Positions 21,672 through 34,242 of a stretch of 64,000 nt of DNA are shown here, piece by piece. This stretch comes from Dryocosmus kuriphilus. Lineage: Eukaryota; Arthropoda; Insecta; Hymenoptera; Cynipidae. Position 1 is the stretch's first letter. The number at the start of each line of letters is the position of its first letter. The stretch is taken from assembly GCA_038277395.1 (NCBI GenBank), contig CM076189.1:232129918-232193917 (forward strand). The letters are read 5' to 3'. The notes below the pieces were generated by a model. That model was not told the origin of the DNA and did not search any database. It worked only from the letters and a program-made list of their open reading frames with translations. The position numbers were made by a program, and so were the translations under genes.

Positions 21672-23117
21672 GGACTTGAAAATTTATTTTCCTGCTACAA
21701 TCAAAATTGTTGTTAATCCGCGAAATTGTTTTGACAGTCACTTAGAACTACTAGAGCAAGTATTTACAAAGCGGTATTTCTCAAAGATTAGTTTGCTCTG
21801 TTGATCGAGTTTTATACCAACTGAAAAAAATCATTCGAAACTCGATTCAGACAGATGCATAGAAGCATAATGCACTTGGAGCGGGACAGTTCTGGATTTA
21901 TTACCCAGCAGCGGATATATCTTTTATATTCGCGGAATTTCCGAGGTCATTTCAAAGCCATGAACTTCGAAATTGATTGACCCGAGACACCTGAATAACG
22001 ACGTCAAGCGGCGGCTTTTAAACTGTCAACAAGCAACGAAATACGTTCTTGCCTTTCGCCGAATGTTTGAGAGGGGCGAGAGATACTTTCATGTGAACAT
22101 TGGGAAATCTTGAGATTTCTAAAAAATTATAATTTTTCTCAGATATAAAAAATTTTGTAGCTAAATAACATTAAAAGTATTTATTATTTCTAATATCGTC
22201 TTTTAGAGTTTCTGTTTTATGTATTTGATATTTGTTTCGTTTTAATTCTTTCTTATTTTATTAATTTTTTTTTAACATTTGAAATAAAACCTACACTTCT
22301 TTATCATAAACTGCACTTATTTTCTGCAGAGACGATTGTACGATGACACGGAGTCGAAAACGACGAAAAGACGAGTTGGTCTCGTGATGCGACCGATTAA
22401 CTTCCGACTCCCTCATGAGAGACGAAGAGAATTGAAAAATGAGACGCAACCATTGCGCAGGGTCGGCCGATATAAATCACCTTCAACTTGATAACTGCTT
22501 TTTTTTTTTCCTTCGCTGCTCAAGTATTAATTTATTCCTTGGTTACTCATGAGACATGAACCTGTTATTAAATCACGCACTACATCATTTTTAATTTTAG
22601 ACAAGTTTTAAATTTTCCTTTGAACGAATCCATGTTAAAGCATACAGAATGTACGCTTCAAGTTAGAAAATCGTTCATTAACCAAATATTTTGTTTCTCA
22701 GAGGAATATTAAGGCGATAGGTGTTTTCCGATTTGATAACAAAATTCCATGAGTTTATCATTTGAATTTTAAAAAGCAATTTTGTAGGAAACGACATATA
22801 TTTTTGTAATTCTCTCTATCTTTAAAATTAAATAATATATCCGGCTTTTTTCTTGGAGTCTGGAAAATTTAGAAAAATTAACAAAATTGGGTTGAGGTTT
22901 TCGAAAATAAGAAAGGTTGATTATCTTAAGCAAGACACAATTTACAATTTGATCTTTACAATAAGATTATTCATATTAAAAGGTTATATAAAAACCATAC
23001 TTTTTAGTATTGCACATTTTAAATTTAAATCGTTCAAAGATTAATAATTGCAATTGATTAAGAACCCAAAAAAATGAAAAGATAAAAAGTGAATACTCAT
23101 ATAAGTATCTTATTTTT

Positions 23118-24358
23118 ACATTCTCATCAGAGAAGGTATTAGATTTATGTAAAATTTGACTTTCGCGAATTTCATGAAATCTCCACGTTTTGAGACCTCC
23201 TGAATCCGAAAAAACGGTTTTTACGACAGTGTCTGTCTGTCCGTTGTCGTCGTTGTTGTCGTTGTCGGAGTCTGTTCCCACGATAACTTTCGAAGGACTA
23301 ATCGGAATGGAGTGCGCTTTGGTACATTTCTTTAAGGGGTAAAAAGAAAGAACTAGTTCGTTAACCAGCGGTTTTTGACCAACAGTTGTGGTTTTATCCA
23401 TCAAAAACGGTTTTCACAAAATCAAGAAATCAATTTTGCGGCTAAACTATGCAAGATACAAAAGAACGCTGGAAAATAAGATTGTTTACCTCAAAAAAAT
23501 TTACAAATTTTGTTTTAACCATTTTTTGATAAACTGCACAGTTTTTGTTTTAATCGAGAAAACGTCATTAAATATAAAAAACTGCGGTTTCTTGACAAAC
23601 TATTCAAGATACAAAAAGATGATACAGAACAAAGTTGTTAAATTTAAAAGGATCTAAAAATTTTGTTTTAACTATTTTTTGATAAAATGCACGGTTTTTG
23701 TTTTAATCGATAAAACGTTATTAAAAATCAAAAATTTCAAATTTCCCGCCAAACTATGAAAGATACGGAAAAAGTTGTTCGCCTCAAAAAATCTACAAAT
23801 TTGCTCTCAATCATTTTTTTGATTAGACGCGTAGTTTTTGAGTTATTCGTGAAATATGTTATGAAATATAAAGAAAACCACTTTTCAGCAAAACTATGCA
23901 AGATATGAGAAAATATTAACAAGCAGAATTGTTCACGTTGGAAAGAGCTACAAAATTTATTTATAAGGCTCATCGTTTTACTTTTAAGAATCGAAATCCT
24001 CTATTGTGAAAATTTTGAAAATCACTAAAAAACTTTACCAATCTACAATGTGTTTTTAAAAAAATGTAATTATCGAGCGCGAAGCGCGAGTGTTATGATG
24101 AGAATGTATTCCTTAAGGGCGATAGAGCCTTAAGTAAAATAATTTATCTTTTGTAATTTTTTATTTAAAGGTTTATACGATGCATAAACACCGAGCGCGT
24201 AGTGCGAGGTGAATAATCTATCGAGCAGGAAGCGCGAGTGCCGTAAATAACGTATCGAGCGCGAAGCGCGAGTGCCAACAGACGCGCGCCCCAGGCGCGC
24301 TCATACTTTGCGCGCAGTGCGTGATGAGAATGTGCCCGCAAAGCGGGCAGATTTTTTT
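23118..24358 (+). mobile_element. family A element, long copy
   Basis: It aligns along its length with the copy at 11341-12563: ACATTCTCATC start, GTCGTT tract, TTCGAAGGACTAATCGGA, about five degenerate repeats of roughly 150 bp, an internal GATGAGAATGT at 24096, GCGCGAAGCGCGAGTG palindromes, and the terminal GATGAGAATGT (24323-24333) with a CCCGCAAAGCGGG hairpin and poly-T. The minus strand keeps an open frame encoding VFSDSGGLKTWRFHEIRE, also readable in the other long copy. It may only reflect shared ancestry of the DNA. Confidence 0.75.
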
Positions 24359-25970
24359 ACTAACTAATTCTATTTTTAGGTAGGGAACGTGCCTATTTTC
24401 TGGGTATAATTATCTATGGACGTAATATGACTTACAAAAAGGAAAATGAAGAAGCTTATTTATTAATATGTACTATGTAAAAAAGAGTCCGAATGTGTTC
24501 AGTTCTTTTAAAGTGCACAAGAGCAATTTAATAAATAAAATTTGATAAAAAAATTATTAAAATACGGTATTTTAAGAATTTTATAATTGTGCCAACTTTA
24601 AGTCACGCCGAAAATATTATTAAAAATTTGTATTAATTACTTTTAAAAAATTCGGAAACCACTATTTTTACTTAAATTTGGTAAATTACGGTATACGTAA
24701 TGTGTATCTAGATAGATATTACTACAAAAGAAAAAAATTTAATTTTTCTAGTAATTAGTTTCAATTTACACCGAACAAAGCAATAAGCTCCTTCCGCCTT
24801 TCCGACGTTCATTCATCTTCGCGCGAATGTCGATTTGAAATAATTAAGAGATTCGCAGAAAAAGGATTAAATATTCTCCTAATAACATATCAGCGTACTT
24901 TGAAACTATGTATGCCATTAATTATTTCGCAATGCGTAGTCATTCGCCTTCCTGCAATTACCCAGTTGCATTCACCGTGAACATTGGAATTTTTATGGCC
25001 TGGTTCGACATTTAAATTTGAGTATAGTCGGAATTTCTCACCAGTGCGTCTGCAGAATTCATTACCATCAAGGCGATACAATTAAAATATTTAAATAACA
25101 TATTTTAAGAACTCATTTGCCAGTTACGATTTCCGGGTTTAATACGGCTTGATTTACAAACCTATTCCAACATTCTATTAATTTCCTTCGGAGGTCTTAC
25201 GGAAATTAATAAAATCATAGTCTGATTATTAATTGATTGGTAAATAATATAAATGGCCATGAGTAGTCGTACATCTTTTTAAGACGAATAGCGAAAATGT
25301 TGCAAATCTGATTGGTGAAACTCCACGGGGTGGGGTCCAACCCACTTAGGCTATTCTTCGAAAAAGCTGGCTGAATAGACGCTTGAAACAATAAATATAA
25401 AATTACGTAACAATGAATTAATGCAAATATATTTAATAGTTGTGTGCTATGTAATATTTTGAAAAAGAATCCTTTCTTAAAATCTTTTCATCATTGAATT
25501 TTATAAATAAATTAATTGTAGTTTTAATAGTAATCACTATTAGGAAAGCTTTTACCATTATTTAATGTCAGATCGATGAATTAGGTATCTCGTGGCTTGA
25601 AATCTCCGCAATTAGTGACGCTTGCTTACGACACTGGATTTTAAAATATAATTGTATTCGATGCTACTCGCTTTTAATTTCAACGGAGCAGGAAAATATA
25701 AAAGGTGCGACTTCAAAGTCCCGACGTCGTTGGCATGTTTCATTTATGCAGGCGATCGCACTAACGAATCAGTTGCACAATGAGTTACGTTAAGAGAGGA
25801 ATTCAGGCATGCTATTATTTTTGAATTAATCTTTTTTGGTGGCAAAAGATTTGTCTCTGTTTCGTAACCGTTGAAAAATGTCTGCTTATGAACGACCGTC
25901 TACTTACCTAATGATAATTCAAAAATTTAGAAAAATTCACGTCGCACAACCAGCTTGAAGAAGCGATATA

Positions 25971-26907
25971 CGAGGTGTGATCGAAAAGTAAGGTGACTTT
26001 TTGAATTTCGCGGGATGCGTACAGTCGATATTCGTTTTCTTTTTTTCTTATGTTGGTACACTCGTCCCAAACATATGTGCACAGTTTCAGCTATATAGCA
26101 TTTTTTGTTTGTTTGTGAGAGGCATAAAGATTAGAAGTGTTTTGCGTGCCTGGCGATTTTCTGCTGTCGAAAAAAATGGATCAAAGAATTTGCATACAAT
26201 TTTGTGTAAAAAATGAAATTAAGTGCTCCAAACACTTGAAATGTTGACAGTGACATACGGTGAGTGTACTCTGAGTAAAAAAAATGTTTATAAGTGGTAC
26301 AAGCTCTTTCGGAAAGGCCGAGAAGGTGTTAATGACGAAGCTCGCCCTGGACGTCCCAGCGCGTCAAAATCTGATGAAAACGTTGAAGAAGTGAAGAAAA
26401 TAGTGTTGGCGAATCGTCGAATTACCATTAGAGAAGTTGCTGATGATGTCGGCATCTCGTTTGGCTCGTATCAAGCAGTTTTAGTGGATATTTTGGGCAT
26501 GAGACGTGTGTCAGCAAAATTTGTTCCGAAACCACGATAATGCGCCAGCTCACACGTCATTGCTTGTTCGTAATTTTTTGGCCAATAACAACACCATAAT
26601 CATGCCTCAGCCACCGTATTCACCAGATTTGGCTCCCTGCGATTTTTTCCTGTTTCCAAAACTGAAAAGACCCATGAAAGGACAGCGTTTTGCGACGATT
26701 GAGGAGATAAAGACCGCATCGCAGGAAGAGCTGAAGACTATACCAAAAAGTGCTTATCAGAAATGCTTTGAGGATTGGAAAAAGCGCTGGCACAAATCTA
26801 TTATATCCGAGGGGGATTACTTTTAAGGGGACAACATCAATATTGATGAATGAATAAATATTTTTTGATAAAAATAAAACGTCACCTTACTTTTTGATCA
26901 CACCTCG
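25971..26907 (+). mobile_element. mariner element, internally deleted
   Basis: Inverted ends starting CGAGGTGTGATC lie at 25971-25997 and 26881-26907 (27 bp, one mismatch), each flanked by TA (25969-25970 and 26908-26909). At 937 bp it is shorter than a full mariner because the middle of the transposase is missing. Confidence 0.9.
26176..26826 (+). pseudogene. mariner transposase, deleted and frameshifted
   Basis: The ATG at 26176 starts MDQRICIQFCVKNEIKCSK. One missing base at about 26229 shifts the frame into LEMLTVTYGECTLSKKNVY, the helix-turn-helix, then the GREGVNDEARPGRP linker. At about 26535 the frame ends after RVSAKFVPK, where several hundred bases including the first catalytic Asp are lost. 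The next frame continues with NHDNAPAHTS and YSPDLAPCDFFLFP, giving the last two acidic residues of D,D34D, and runs to a stop at 26824-26826. Relative to the mariner at 4990 this is a different subfamily. Confidence 0.87.
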
Positions 26908-26973
26908 TACTTCTGTAAGAAAGGAATAATTCTAGATCTCACTAGTAGCTTAGTGGTTATCGTAACCGACCGG

Positions 26974-28498
26974 CAGGGTGGCCACAGAACCGGGAAAAAG
27001 CCGGGAATTCGGAACAACCGGGAAAAAACCGGGAATTTCGTTCGAACTCCGGGAAAAAAAATGAAGACTCTATTATAGGGATAATTCGAGCAGGCAGCAA
27101 GTGGCAGCGAGCCATCGGGGGCGAGGAAGGGAGCGAAGCGGGCAGAGCTGCTTGCACTGCTAGGAGTCGTAGTGGTGGGGTAGCGGCTAGCAAAGACATT
27201 GAATTACACTCTCCTTTTTATCGACTTTGCTGTTACCGCTGCAATCAGGACCGCCAGAAATGCTACAACTATTTCTGATCAACAAATTATGCTTTTTCGG
27301 AATAATTGCAGAGCTTTTTACGTGGCATTCCTCTCAAAAATGTTTGAACGCAGTCCCCTGACGTATCCATTAACAAGGTCCATATCCTGCTTGAATCCAG
27401 AGGTAATTGCCAACTCCAACAATGTCACCCGAAAGCGTCTTGAATTGTGTCTCGAGCAGCTAGTTGAGAAGGAACATGTCCCCGGTTCAGTAGCAGACAA
27501 AGTTATGGATGAATACGTTAAACTGTGTTCTACTCCATCATCTGCAGCATCATTTTCTGCGTATTGTAGACGTGAACAGCGCCTCGATCATTTCTGGAGA
27601 GATGTAATTAGCAAGCATGGAAAGGAGCTACCTAATCTCCTATGTTTTCTCTCCTATGTGCCTGGTAGAAAATCAGGCAGAGAAGAGTATTGTTGCTCAG
27701 CGCCTGGTCTACGATGCCATTTTGAATGCAGGTGGTGTAAAGGAGATAGAAATCTCAAAAAGTCTCATTCATTACGCCCGAAATGCTCGGAGCAGGTACC
27801 AGGAGTATATGGAAGTGAAGAGACAGGAAAGAAGTGAGAAGGATGCAGAGAGGTGCTGGCAATGAGAATACTTTTTTCTAATCTCGGAATCCTGATACTC
27901 ATTGTGATTAATATGTGATCATTGTCGACTTATTCATGCTGCTACGCGTCAGTAGTGTCGAGAGAAACTTTTATTTTGAGATACAATATTACTATGTACT
28001 TTTTTACTTTCCATGTTTCATTTGTGATTTCTTTGTGATCATTGCGTAGTTATTTGCTTCTATGCAACAGTAGTGGCGAAAGATATTTTTATTTTGAGTA
28101 CAAACATGTACTTTTTCATTTTCTACGTTGAGATTGAATAAATAAGTTAAACTGTTTTGTTATGATAATTTGCCTTTTTCAGTGCAGTTATACAGAGTAA
28201 TTACGTGTATGTGTACTCACGTACTGAAAGCCACAACACATTGAAAGAAAGAATTTTACGAAACACCTTCGAATTTTGTTGCACGGATTCTTCGAAAAAT
28301 CTTCATTTTGTCCTTGTTTAAAACGATTAAATTTATCCAAATTAGTTTATTTGCTAAAAATTATGAAGAATTTTGCAGGAAAATCCCGAAAACACGTCAG
28401 AACTGTTACTAAAAAAAACCGGGAAAATTTTCGAAATGTACCCGGGAAAACCGGGAAAAAACCGAGAAATTGAAATCCCTCATCCTGTGGCCACCCTG
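26974..28498 (+). mobile_element. DNA transposon with CAGGGTGGCCACAG ends
   Basis: A perfect 14-bp inverted repeat CAGGGTGGCCACAG marks both ends. CGACCGG is duplicated at 26967-26973 and 28499-28505 (7 bp). Just inside both ends are CCGGGAAAA-type direct repeats. The ends and the protein remnant suggest a hAT-like element. A typical hAT duplication is 8 bp, so the superfamily is not certain. Confidence 0.8.
27205..27862 (+). pseudogene. transposase C-terminal fragment (hAT-like)
   Basis: The first frame (to 27837) includes MFERSPLTYPLTRSISCLNP, NNVTRKRLELCLEQLVE and a FSAYCRREQRLDHFWRDV segment. After a shift near 27645 a second frame gives CLVENQAEKSIVAQRLVYDA, AGGVKEIEISKSLIHYARNA and ARSRYQEYMEVKRQ to a TGA at 27863. 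That final pattern (VENQ..KS.VAQR, GGV, ARSRY) is familiar from the C-terminus of an insect transposase family. The catalytic core and N-terminal zinc finger are absent. No in-frame ATG marks a start. Confidence 0.55.
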
Positions 28499-28560
28499 CG
28501 ACCGGTAATCGGGAAGACCTGGGTTCGAGTCCCAGCGGAACGAAGCGATGATCTTTTTTC

Positions 28561-31500
28561 AAAAAAATATTTTAAGACAATTCTATCTTTAAGTAGTGTT
28601 AATAATTGATAAATAATATATTTTACACTTACGTAATTTCACGAAACATCCTTTAGGATGTTAAATCAAGACACTTTTGCTGAACTAAGATTTGTATAGT
28701 CATCTGTTTTATTATTTTTTTTTTTTAAATGATGCATTATCCTTTAATCTAAAGTCTAAATATGTTGCATTTTGTTTCGTAAAAAAGGCGAGAGAGAAAG
28801 ATTATATTCTACGTGCAGATTCCAGTTACCGACATTTACTGACATGTGAGAATATTCCATTTTTCGTGTACAATAATTGAATAATTTTCCACTCTAAATG
28901 TTAAAAAATGCCTTTATATGATATTGTAATAAATAAATATAGCAACGCTAAACAAATTTCATTGGGAATACGCCCCAGCTACACAAGTTTTTTCATTAAA
29001 TCTTGTTGAAAGCAAGCTAAGATTGTTATTTCAGCAGTGTTTATTCATCCTGAAATTTCGGGATAAATAGTCCAGAATATCTTGCTGGGGGGGGGGGGGG
29101 GGGGGGGGGGGGGATCGAAATTTCGGGATGAGCAGCCCAGACCTTTCGTTTAATCGGCTATTTATACCGAAATTTGGAGATGAATAGAAACGGCCTGTTA
29201 TCTCATTAAGAGCTTAGACTAAGAATTTTTATTTATTGATGTATTTAAACAGATTATTCAACAAATATGCAACTGTTGCAACTTTGTATATAAGCAAGTG
29301 ATTTTTTCTGTGTAAAAATTTTTAAAAAACATTATAATATATTGATATTATGACAAGTAAATTATGGAAGAGTTAACAATTCATTGTTATTGCTGGTGAC
29401 AAATATTATAAATAAATGTGCCAACTGAACATTCTTCCGTAAAAAAAATTACTTTTTCAATTGAATTTTGTTGCAAGTAAATCAATATTAATACTTTATA
29501 TACACATTGGGCCCAGAATAAATATTTTAAGGAACATTTTCATTATATTTTAATAATTTACTTTATTCATTCATGAAGCTAAAGATATTTTTTGTTGAAA
29601 ATTTGCTGATAATTGTTACCATGAATATTAAGTCCAACAATATATAGTAAGTAAAAATCTGTCAAATATGCGTCTTTGTTCTTAATTTGTTAATATACTA
29701 ATCATGAGTTCAATTACTACTTTAAAAATCTAGCGAGTTTGTTTAAGTACTTGTCACGTAAATAAAAAATCATATTTTTGAAAACTCTAATGTTAATTTA
29801 TTCGTTAATACGCCTCTGCGGCGTAGTCATTATTACGTTATAACAAATGTTATATAATCCACTAAAATTCAAAGTATGTAAGTAAATTAAAGTAATATTC
29901 CTATTAAAATTACAGAAAAAAATAATAATAAAATAATATATTATTATAAATCCCCTTTCGAATCGATTCATTTATTCATCAGGCATCAGAATAATGAATA
30001 AGTTGCGCAATAAATAATCTTACGATTGAATTTTAAAGCGGATGAAAAGGAAAAGGAAATGTAGGTAAGCGAATAAGTACGCATAGTATTATTTTTAAAT
30101 TAATATATAATTTTTAATCATGTGGATTTTCGGAGGGCTTGAGGGCCAGAGTGTACAATATACAATACAAGCGATAGGAATATGATTCTCATGGGTGATA
30201 GGGCCTATCAAGGCCTTGTTATTGCTTTTCGAGGGACCCATTTTTAGAGCGCAGAGCCGCATGCTCTGTAGGAAATCAACGAGTTGAGCAAATTCTCAAG
30301 AAACAGAGGACGAACTCGGACCGATTTTGAAAACCAGGCTATTTAACGTAAACTGCCCTGAGCTGTGCCCTTTTGCATTTCAAATAGTTCTAAATATTCT
30401 TTGTGCTGATCATATAGAACGTCCTTTCACTTTTTGTCGCAATGTATAAACAGTTTTGTTTACTTATTTTTTTTCCGCACTAAAAAGAAAGTCATAGAGT
30501 TTCACGGATTCAGAACCGCGGTCTCGGTTTCTAAGGGTTTCGGAAATCGCACACAAACTCAACACTTACATAACATTTAATTTGCACTCAACATTTACGT
30601 AACAGCCAATTGTAAGATGAAGAAAGATCGGAAAATCGTTACTCCCGATTTATCGTACCCTTGGAAACTCGAAAACGTGAATAAGCTGCACCCAATTTCG
30701 AAATCTGGAGTAACTAACTTCCAATCATCGTCACATATCGTCAAATTTATTTTGAAGAATCAATTCCGAGCTGCTTTCCTCAATCATTTTTTCAATTTTC
30801 GGAGAAGTTGTTTACAGTCAATTTTGCATTAAGGTTTAACTTTAATGACACGAGCCTTGACAATTTTATTTCGAGTGACTTTCCATTGAGAGATGTGACG
30901 TGACATTCGCTCCAAACCTTTCCGAAATATCCGATTGAACAAAAAACAAGAAGGAAAGATTTGGAGCGAGGATAATTTTCAAACCATGAAAGGACAGGTT
31001 TCAAGGTTTGGATGAGTGAAATAATTTGCAAATAAACTTTATTAATTTTTTAATTAATATTAAATATAGTTGAAACCGTCTCATGAGCAGTGGCTTGAAC
31101 TTTGAAGTTTTTCTCCTTTCGATTTCGGTTACTTGAATAAATATAACAATATCGACGACTTGCCTAGGTGCAGCTATCAGACTATCCTAGTCACTACTAG
31201 TTTTCTGTATTCGCCGTTTTTTTCTTTGAGACCACTATTTCTAGAAAGAAATCATTATACATATATGTACGTAAACTCCTTCGGAGCATACAAATGATAG
31301 ACTTTTGTATCTCAAATTTAACTTACTCTGATCCTGCTCTTAAGCGCAGTTTTTTTGCCGTGATTATGTTTGTGTAAATCTGTTTGTGTATGTGTATTTA
31401 AGACTTAACTCACGCGAGTTGATTGTAGATGTAACCGACGTCCTATTACATGATTTGCAATAATCTAAAGAAACCTCTACTTTTTATACAATTTACAGGG

Positions 31501-32339
31501 CGTCTTGTCATTTCTGTCAACGTGACGTCAAACGTTCTACAAGAAAAAAATGTAATGAAAGATTTTTTTAAGTTTTCGCAAGTTTTTCTTAATTGAAAGT
31601 TAGGCTTATAGCTTTATTTGGATTCTTGGAATTTTATTGCTTCTTTTTACAACAGGAAAGATAATTTTGCCAATCACGTTAAAAGAAAGAACAGTCAACT
31701 CCGAATTACGAGTAAAGGTTCGAAAATTACGATTCATAAAATCATGAAAAAGGAAAGAGTTCATGGAAAGCGTGTGCCTTCGAGAATTTCCTTTTCGCCT
31801 TTTTATCACATGACGACACTTAAGTGCGAGACTCGGAACTCGATATTGACGAGTTTCGAGTATCCTTTTGGACGGGACCATCAAACATCCTACTCAAAAA
31901 TTGCCCTTTTTTTGGCCTTTTTTGATTACTACCAATTTTTTTCTGAAACTTGGGAATCCACGATTATAAATGTTTTAAAAATCCAATGCTATTTCGAAAG
32001 AAAATAAAAATATTTATTCAAAAGATAAAATTGTTTTAAAAAATAAGGCGCGAAATAAAAATAATATGAAGCAGTGGTATAGAAGAGAAATTGTGAATCC
32101 CTGTTTCGAAATACTCAAACTACAAATAAATTTTTTTTGAGCAGGAATAGGATTGATAACCCCCGAATTCTGGCGATTAGCGCAGCGAAGTTAGTCGTAG
32201 GGTGCGAAAGAACGAGCAGTTATTATTTGCATCTTACTTGAAAATTCACTTATAATACTGAATTGCAGAGCGCACTTCACCATGGCTTTTTGTATTGGTG
32301 AAAATGATTCTTTTACTCAAAAATCAATTTATTTTGTTA
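28561..32339. other. intergenic DNA without recognised genes
   Basis: AT-rich except for patches at 30120-30340 and 31600-31890. The latter is open on both strands for about 90-130 codons without a known motif. The poly-G tract is at 29088. Confidence 0.45.
29040..29160. repeat. poly-G tract flanked by direct repeats
   Basis: About 27 consecutive G lie at 29088-29114 between two copies of GAAATTTCGGGATRA followed by NNAGYCCAGA (about 29051 and 29118). Run length may be inaccurate. Confidence 0.7.
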
Positions 32340-32520
32340 CCAATGCCAATCATACGGAACAGGATCCAAATATTTAGTATCAGCGCCAATCATTTAGAAC
32401 AGGCGCCAAGTATTTAGCATAGAAGCCAGATATTTAGCACAGGAGTTAAATATTTAGCATAGGAACCAAATAGTTCATGAAGGCTCTAACAGTTTAGTAC
32501 AGGTACCCAACTTTAAAAAA
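32340..32520. repeat. GCGCCAA minisatellite, block 1
   Basis: Degenerate units of about 22-26 bp: GGCGCCAAGTATTTAGCATA and variants, at least six. The block lies downstream of the omb coding region. Confidence 0.75.
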
Positions 32521-33437
32521 TAGTTTAGTAAAAACAATTGACAGGAGGTTGGCTCTGCATTCACTGCTTAGTGAGTTCGCATGTAGTTTGCGCGTATCTG
32601 ACAAACACTCGAAAGAAAGGGATGTCGATGAAATTGTACCTATTCGTGTGACGTCCCGACGTTTGGGCCGATATAAATTTTCGACTCGCGGACGCATCCG
32701 GAGAGCGTGCGCTTACTGCGTTGATTGTTACGACTCTAATAATCCATACAATAATATATTCAATAATTAATACAGAGGATAGTCGTATTTATATTCGTAT
32801 ATAATATATATCACTAGGGTACATATGTACAGGGACTGCAAATAGTGGAGGTGCGTTTATATATTGCAATATCGTTATAATAGCTTCTCTTAATCTAAGT
32901 ATTCGCAGGTAGAATTCGACTCTCTTTACCTCCTTCACGAGTAAATGTACAGGACACCTTGCAGCGTTCATATTTCTGCGGAAGAAATCATCTTCACCGA
33001 TAATTTTGATAATCTAGTTAAACCACGGTATATTTTTTTATATACACTCACACGAACACCCGGATTTTCGACGACGGGCATCACGTCGAGAACAGCGTCG
33101 ATTCTTGCTGGTTCCTTGCCATATCGTTAAATTGCACTTTGTAGTTTAACGTCGTTTTCCGGATGAGGGAAACAGTGACTTCCTACTCCATATTCTGGAT
33201 CCTACCGGTCATACCGGAAGAATCCTAGCGACGTTCATCGCACCAAGTGGGTCCAACCAACTCCTTCTTCTCGGAAACCCTCTCGGAAAAGACTCTTTCC
33301 TAGGGCTACGAAGGTTCGGACGTCGAATCCGGTTGAAGCTCCCTCTCCTCTTCTAGCGAATCCTCCGAATTCGATCCATCCCGTTCCTCGTCTTCGAGGT
33401 ATTTAGAATTTGTACTGGTCACATGGTCGTTCTCCTG
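32521..33437 (-). other. probable 3' UTR and downstream region of omb
   Basis: This stretch lies directly downstream of the omb stop codon on the minus strand. The part at about 33130-33437 is relatively GC-rich and continuous with the last exon, so it is probably transcribed. I could not fix a poly(A) site: the region has several A/T-rich hexamers but none is decisive. Short frames on both strands look accidental. Confidence 0.4.
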
Positions 33438-34242
33438 TCACGGACTCCCTCCCCCAGTCTCTGCGTCACCCCTGTGTCCGGGCGTGAGACTAGGGCTTCT
33501 TCTCCTCTTCTCCTGCAGACCGTTAACCATATTTTCGATAGACTTCAGGTCCCCTGTTGCCGAAGCTAGACTACCACTTCCTGGTGTGGGAGATCCAGTA
33601 GGTGGCCTTGGAGGTGGAGATCTTGGACTGAGAGTTCGACTTCCTGGGGTGACAGTTTCGAATGCAGAACCGTGTGAGGAGGCGGGAAGAGTGTAAGGTG
33701 CGAAACGATGACCCTTGAGCTGATGGAGAGGACTCGCGAGAGGGTGAGGGTAATGAGCGAAGAGCGCTGGATGTTGGGAGGCTGCCAAGGCCAGCTGGGC
33801 GTTAAAGATCATCCCGGGGGTGACGCCGCCATGAAGACCCAGAGGATTCGGTGGTATCAAGTGTCCTGGACCCGGATAGAGTCCGGGGACTGGAGGATAG
33901 AGATACGGCAAGAGCGGTGGGTGAAGAGGAGGTCCGACCGAAACGTCCGGCCTTGGACCTTCGGAAGCCGTCGCTTGACCCATTGTTCCACCACTTTCTG
34001 ATCCTGAGGAATCACTACCTTCCCCTCGTTCACTCGTCCTGTCGTCCCTGTCTCTCGAGTGATCACGTTCCCGCTGATGATGAGCAGGGTGAGGTGTGTC
34101 AGGTCCTACGACATCTAGGAGTTTGTCGTCATCGTCCATAAGGTCGTTTCCGGAGTTGGATGAGCGTCGCTTCTCTGGAGAGGCTGGAGCACCAGAACTT
34201 AATCGAGATCCTCCTCCTGAGACCGACAACAGCGCCTGTCTT
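33438..34242 (-). CDS. bi: optomotor-blind, C-terminal coding exon with stop
   Basis: This exon is open for 267 residues to a TGA stop at its left end. It starts after a TTGTTGCAG acceptor and completes the Lys codon begun by exon 40616-40692. Landmarks shared with fly Omb, in order, are DDDDKLLDVVGP, a Ser/Gly acidic stretch, SVGPPLHPPLLPYLYP, FNAQLALAASQHPALF, a GHRFAPYTLP segment, AFETVTPGS, and near the end LKSIENMVNGL. It is Pro/Ser/Gly-rich and much shorter than the fly tail, which carries long homopolymeric repeats. The conserved blocks belong to the repression region of Tbx2/3 proteins. The exon lies in a GC-rich island flanked by AT-rich minisatellite blocks. The codon after Lys-Lys is AGA (Arg), where fly Omb reads directly into Gln. 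Confidence 0.93.

Larger units (their letters stand above)
19516..25970. other. intergenic DNA without recognised genes
   Basis: Outside the AT-rich repeat (20560-20700), the MITE (21204-21671) and family A (23118-24358), the sequence is AT-rich. Unique-looking patches lie at 21840-22090, 22330-22500 and 24780-25080. These could be conserved noncoding DNA. No coding exon was recognised. Confidence 0.5.
26941..28560 (+). repeat. tRNA-derived sequence interrupted by a transposon
   Basis: The left part (26949-26973) has TAGCTTAGTGGTTA, an A box. The right part (28499-28545) has CTGGG-TTCGAGT-CCCAG, a perfect T-arm with B box. Joined at the CGACCGG duplication, they form an anticodon-type stem-loop. 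The acceptor ends do not pair, so this is probably a SINE head rather than a working tRNA. The A and B boxes would have bound TFIIIC. Confidence 0.55.

Noticed and set aside
31606..32007. Opposed frames of 92 and 129 codons
   Set aside because: Both strands open through moderately GC-rich DNA. No domain, signal or splice evidence.
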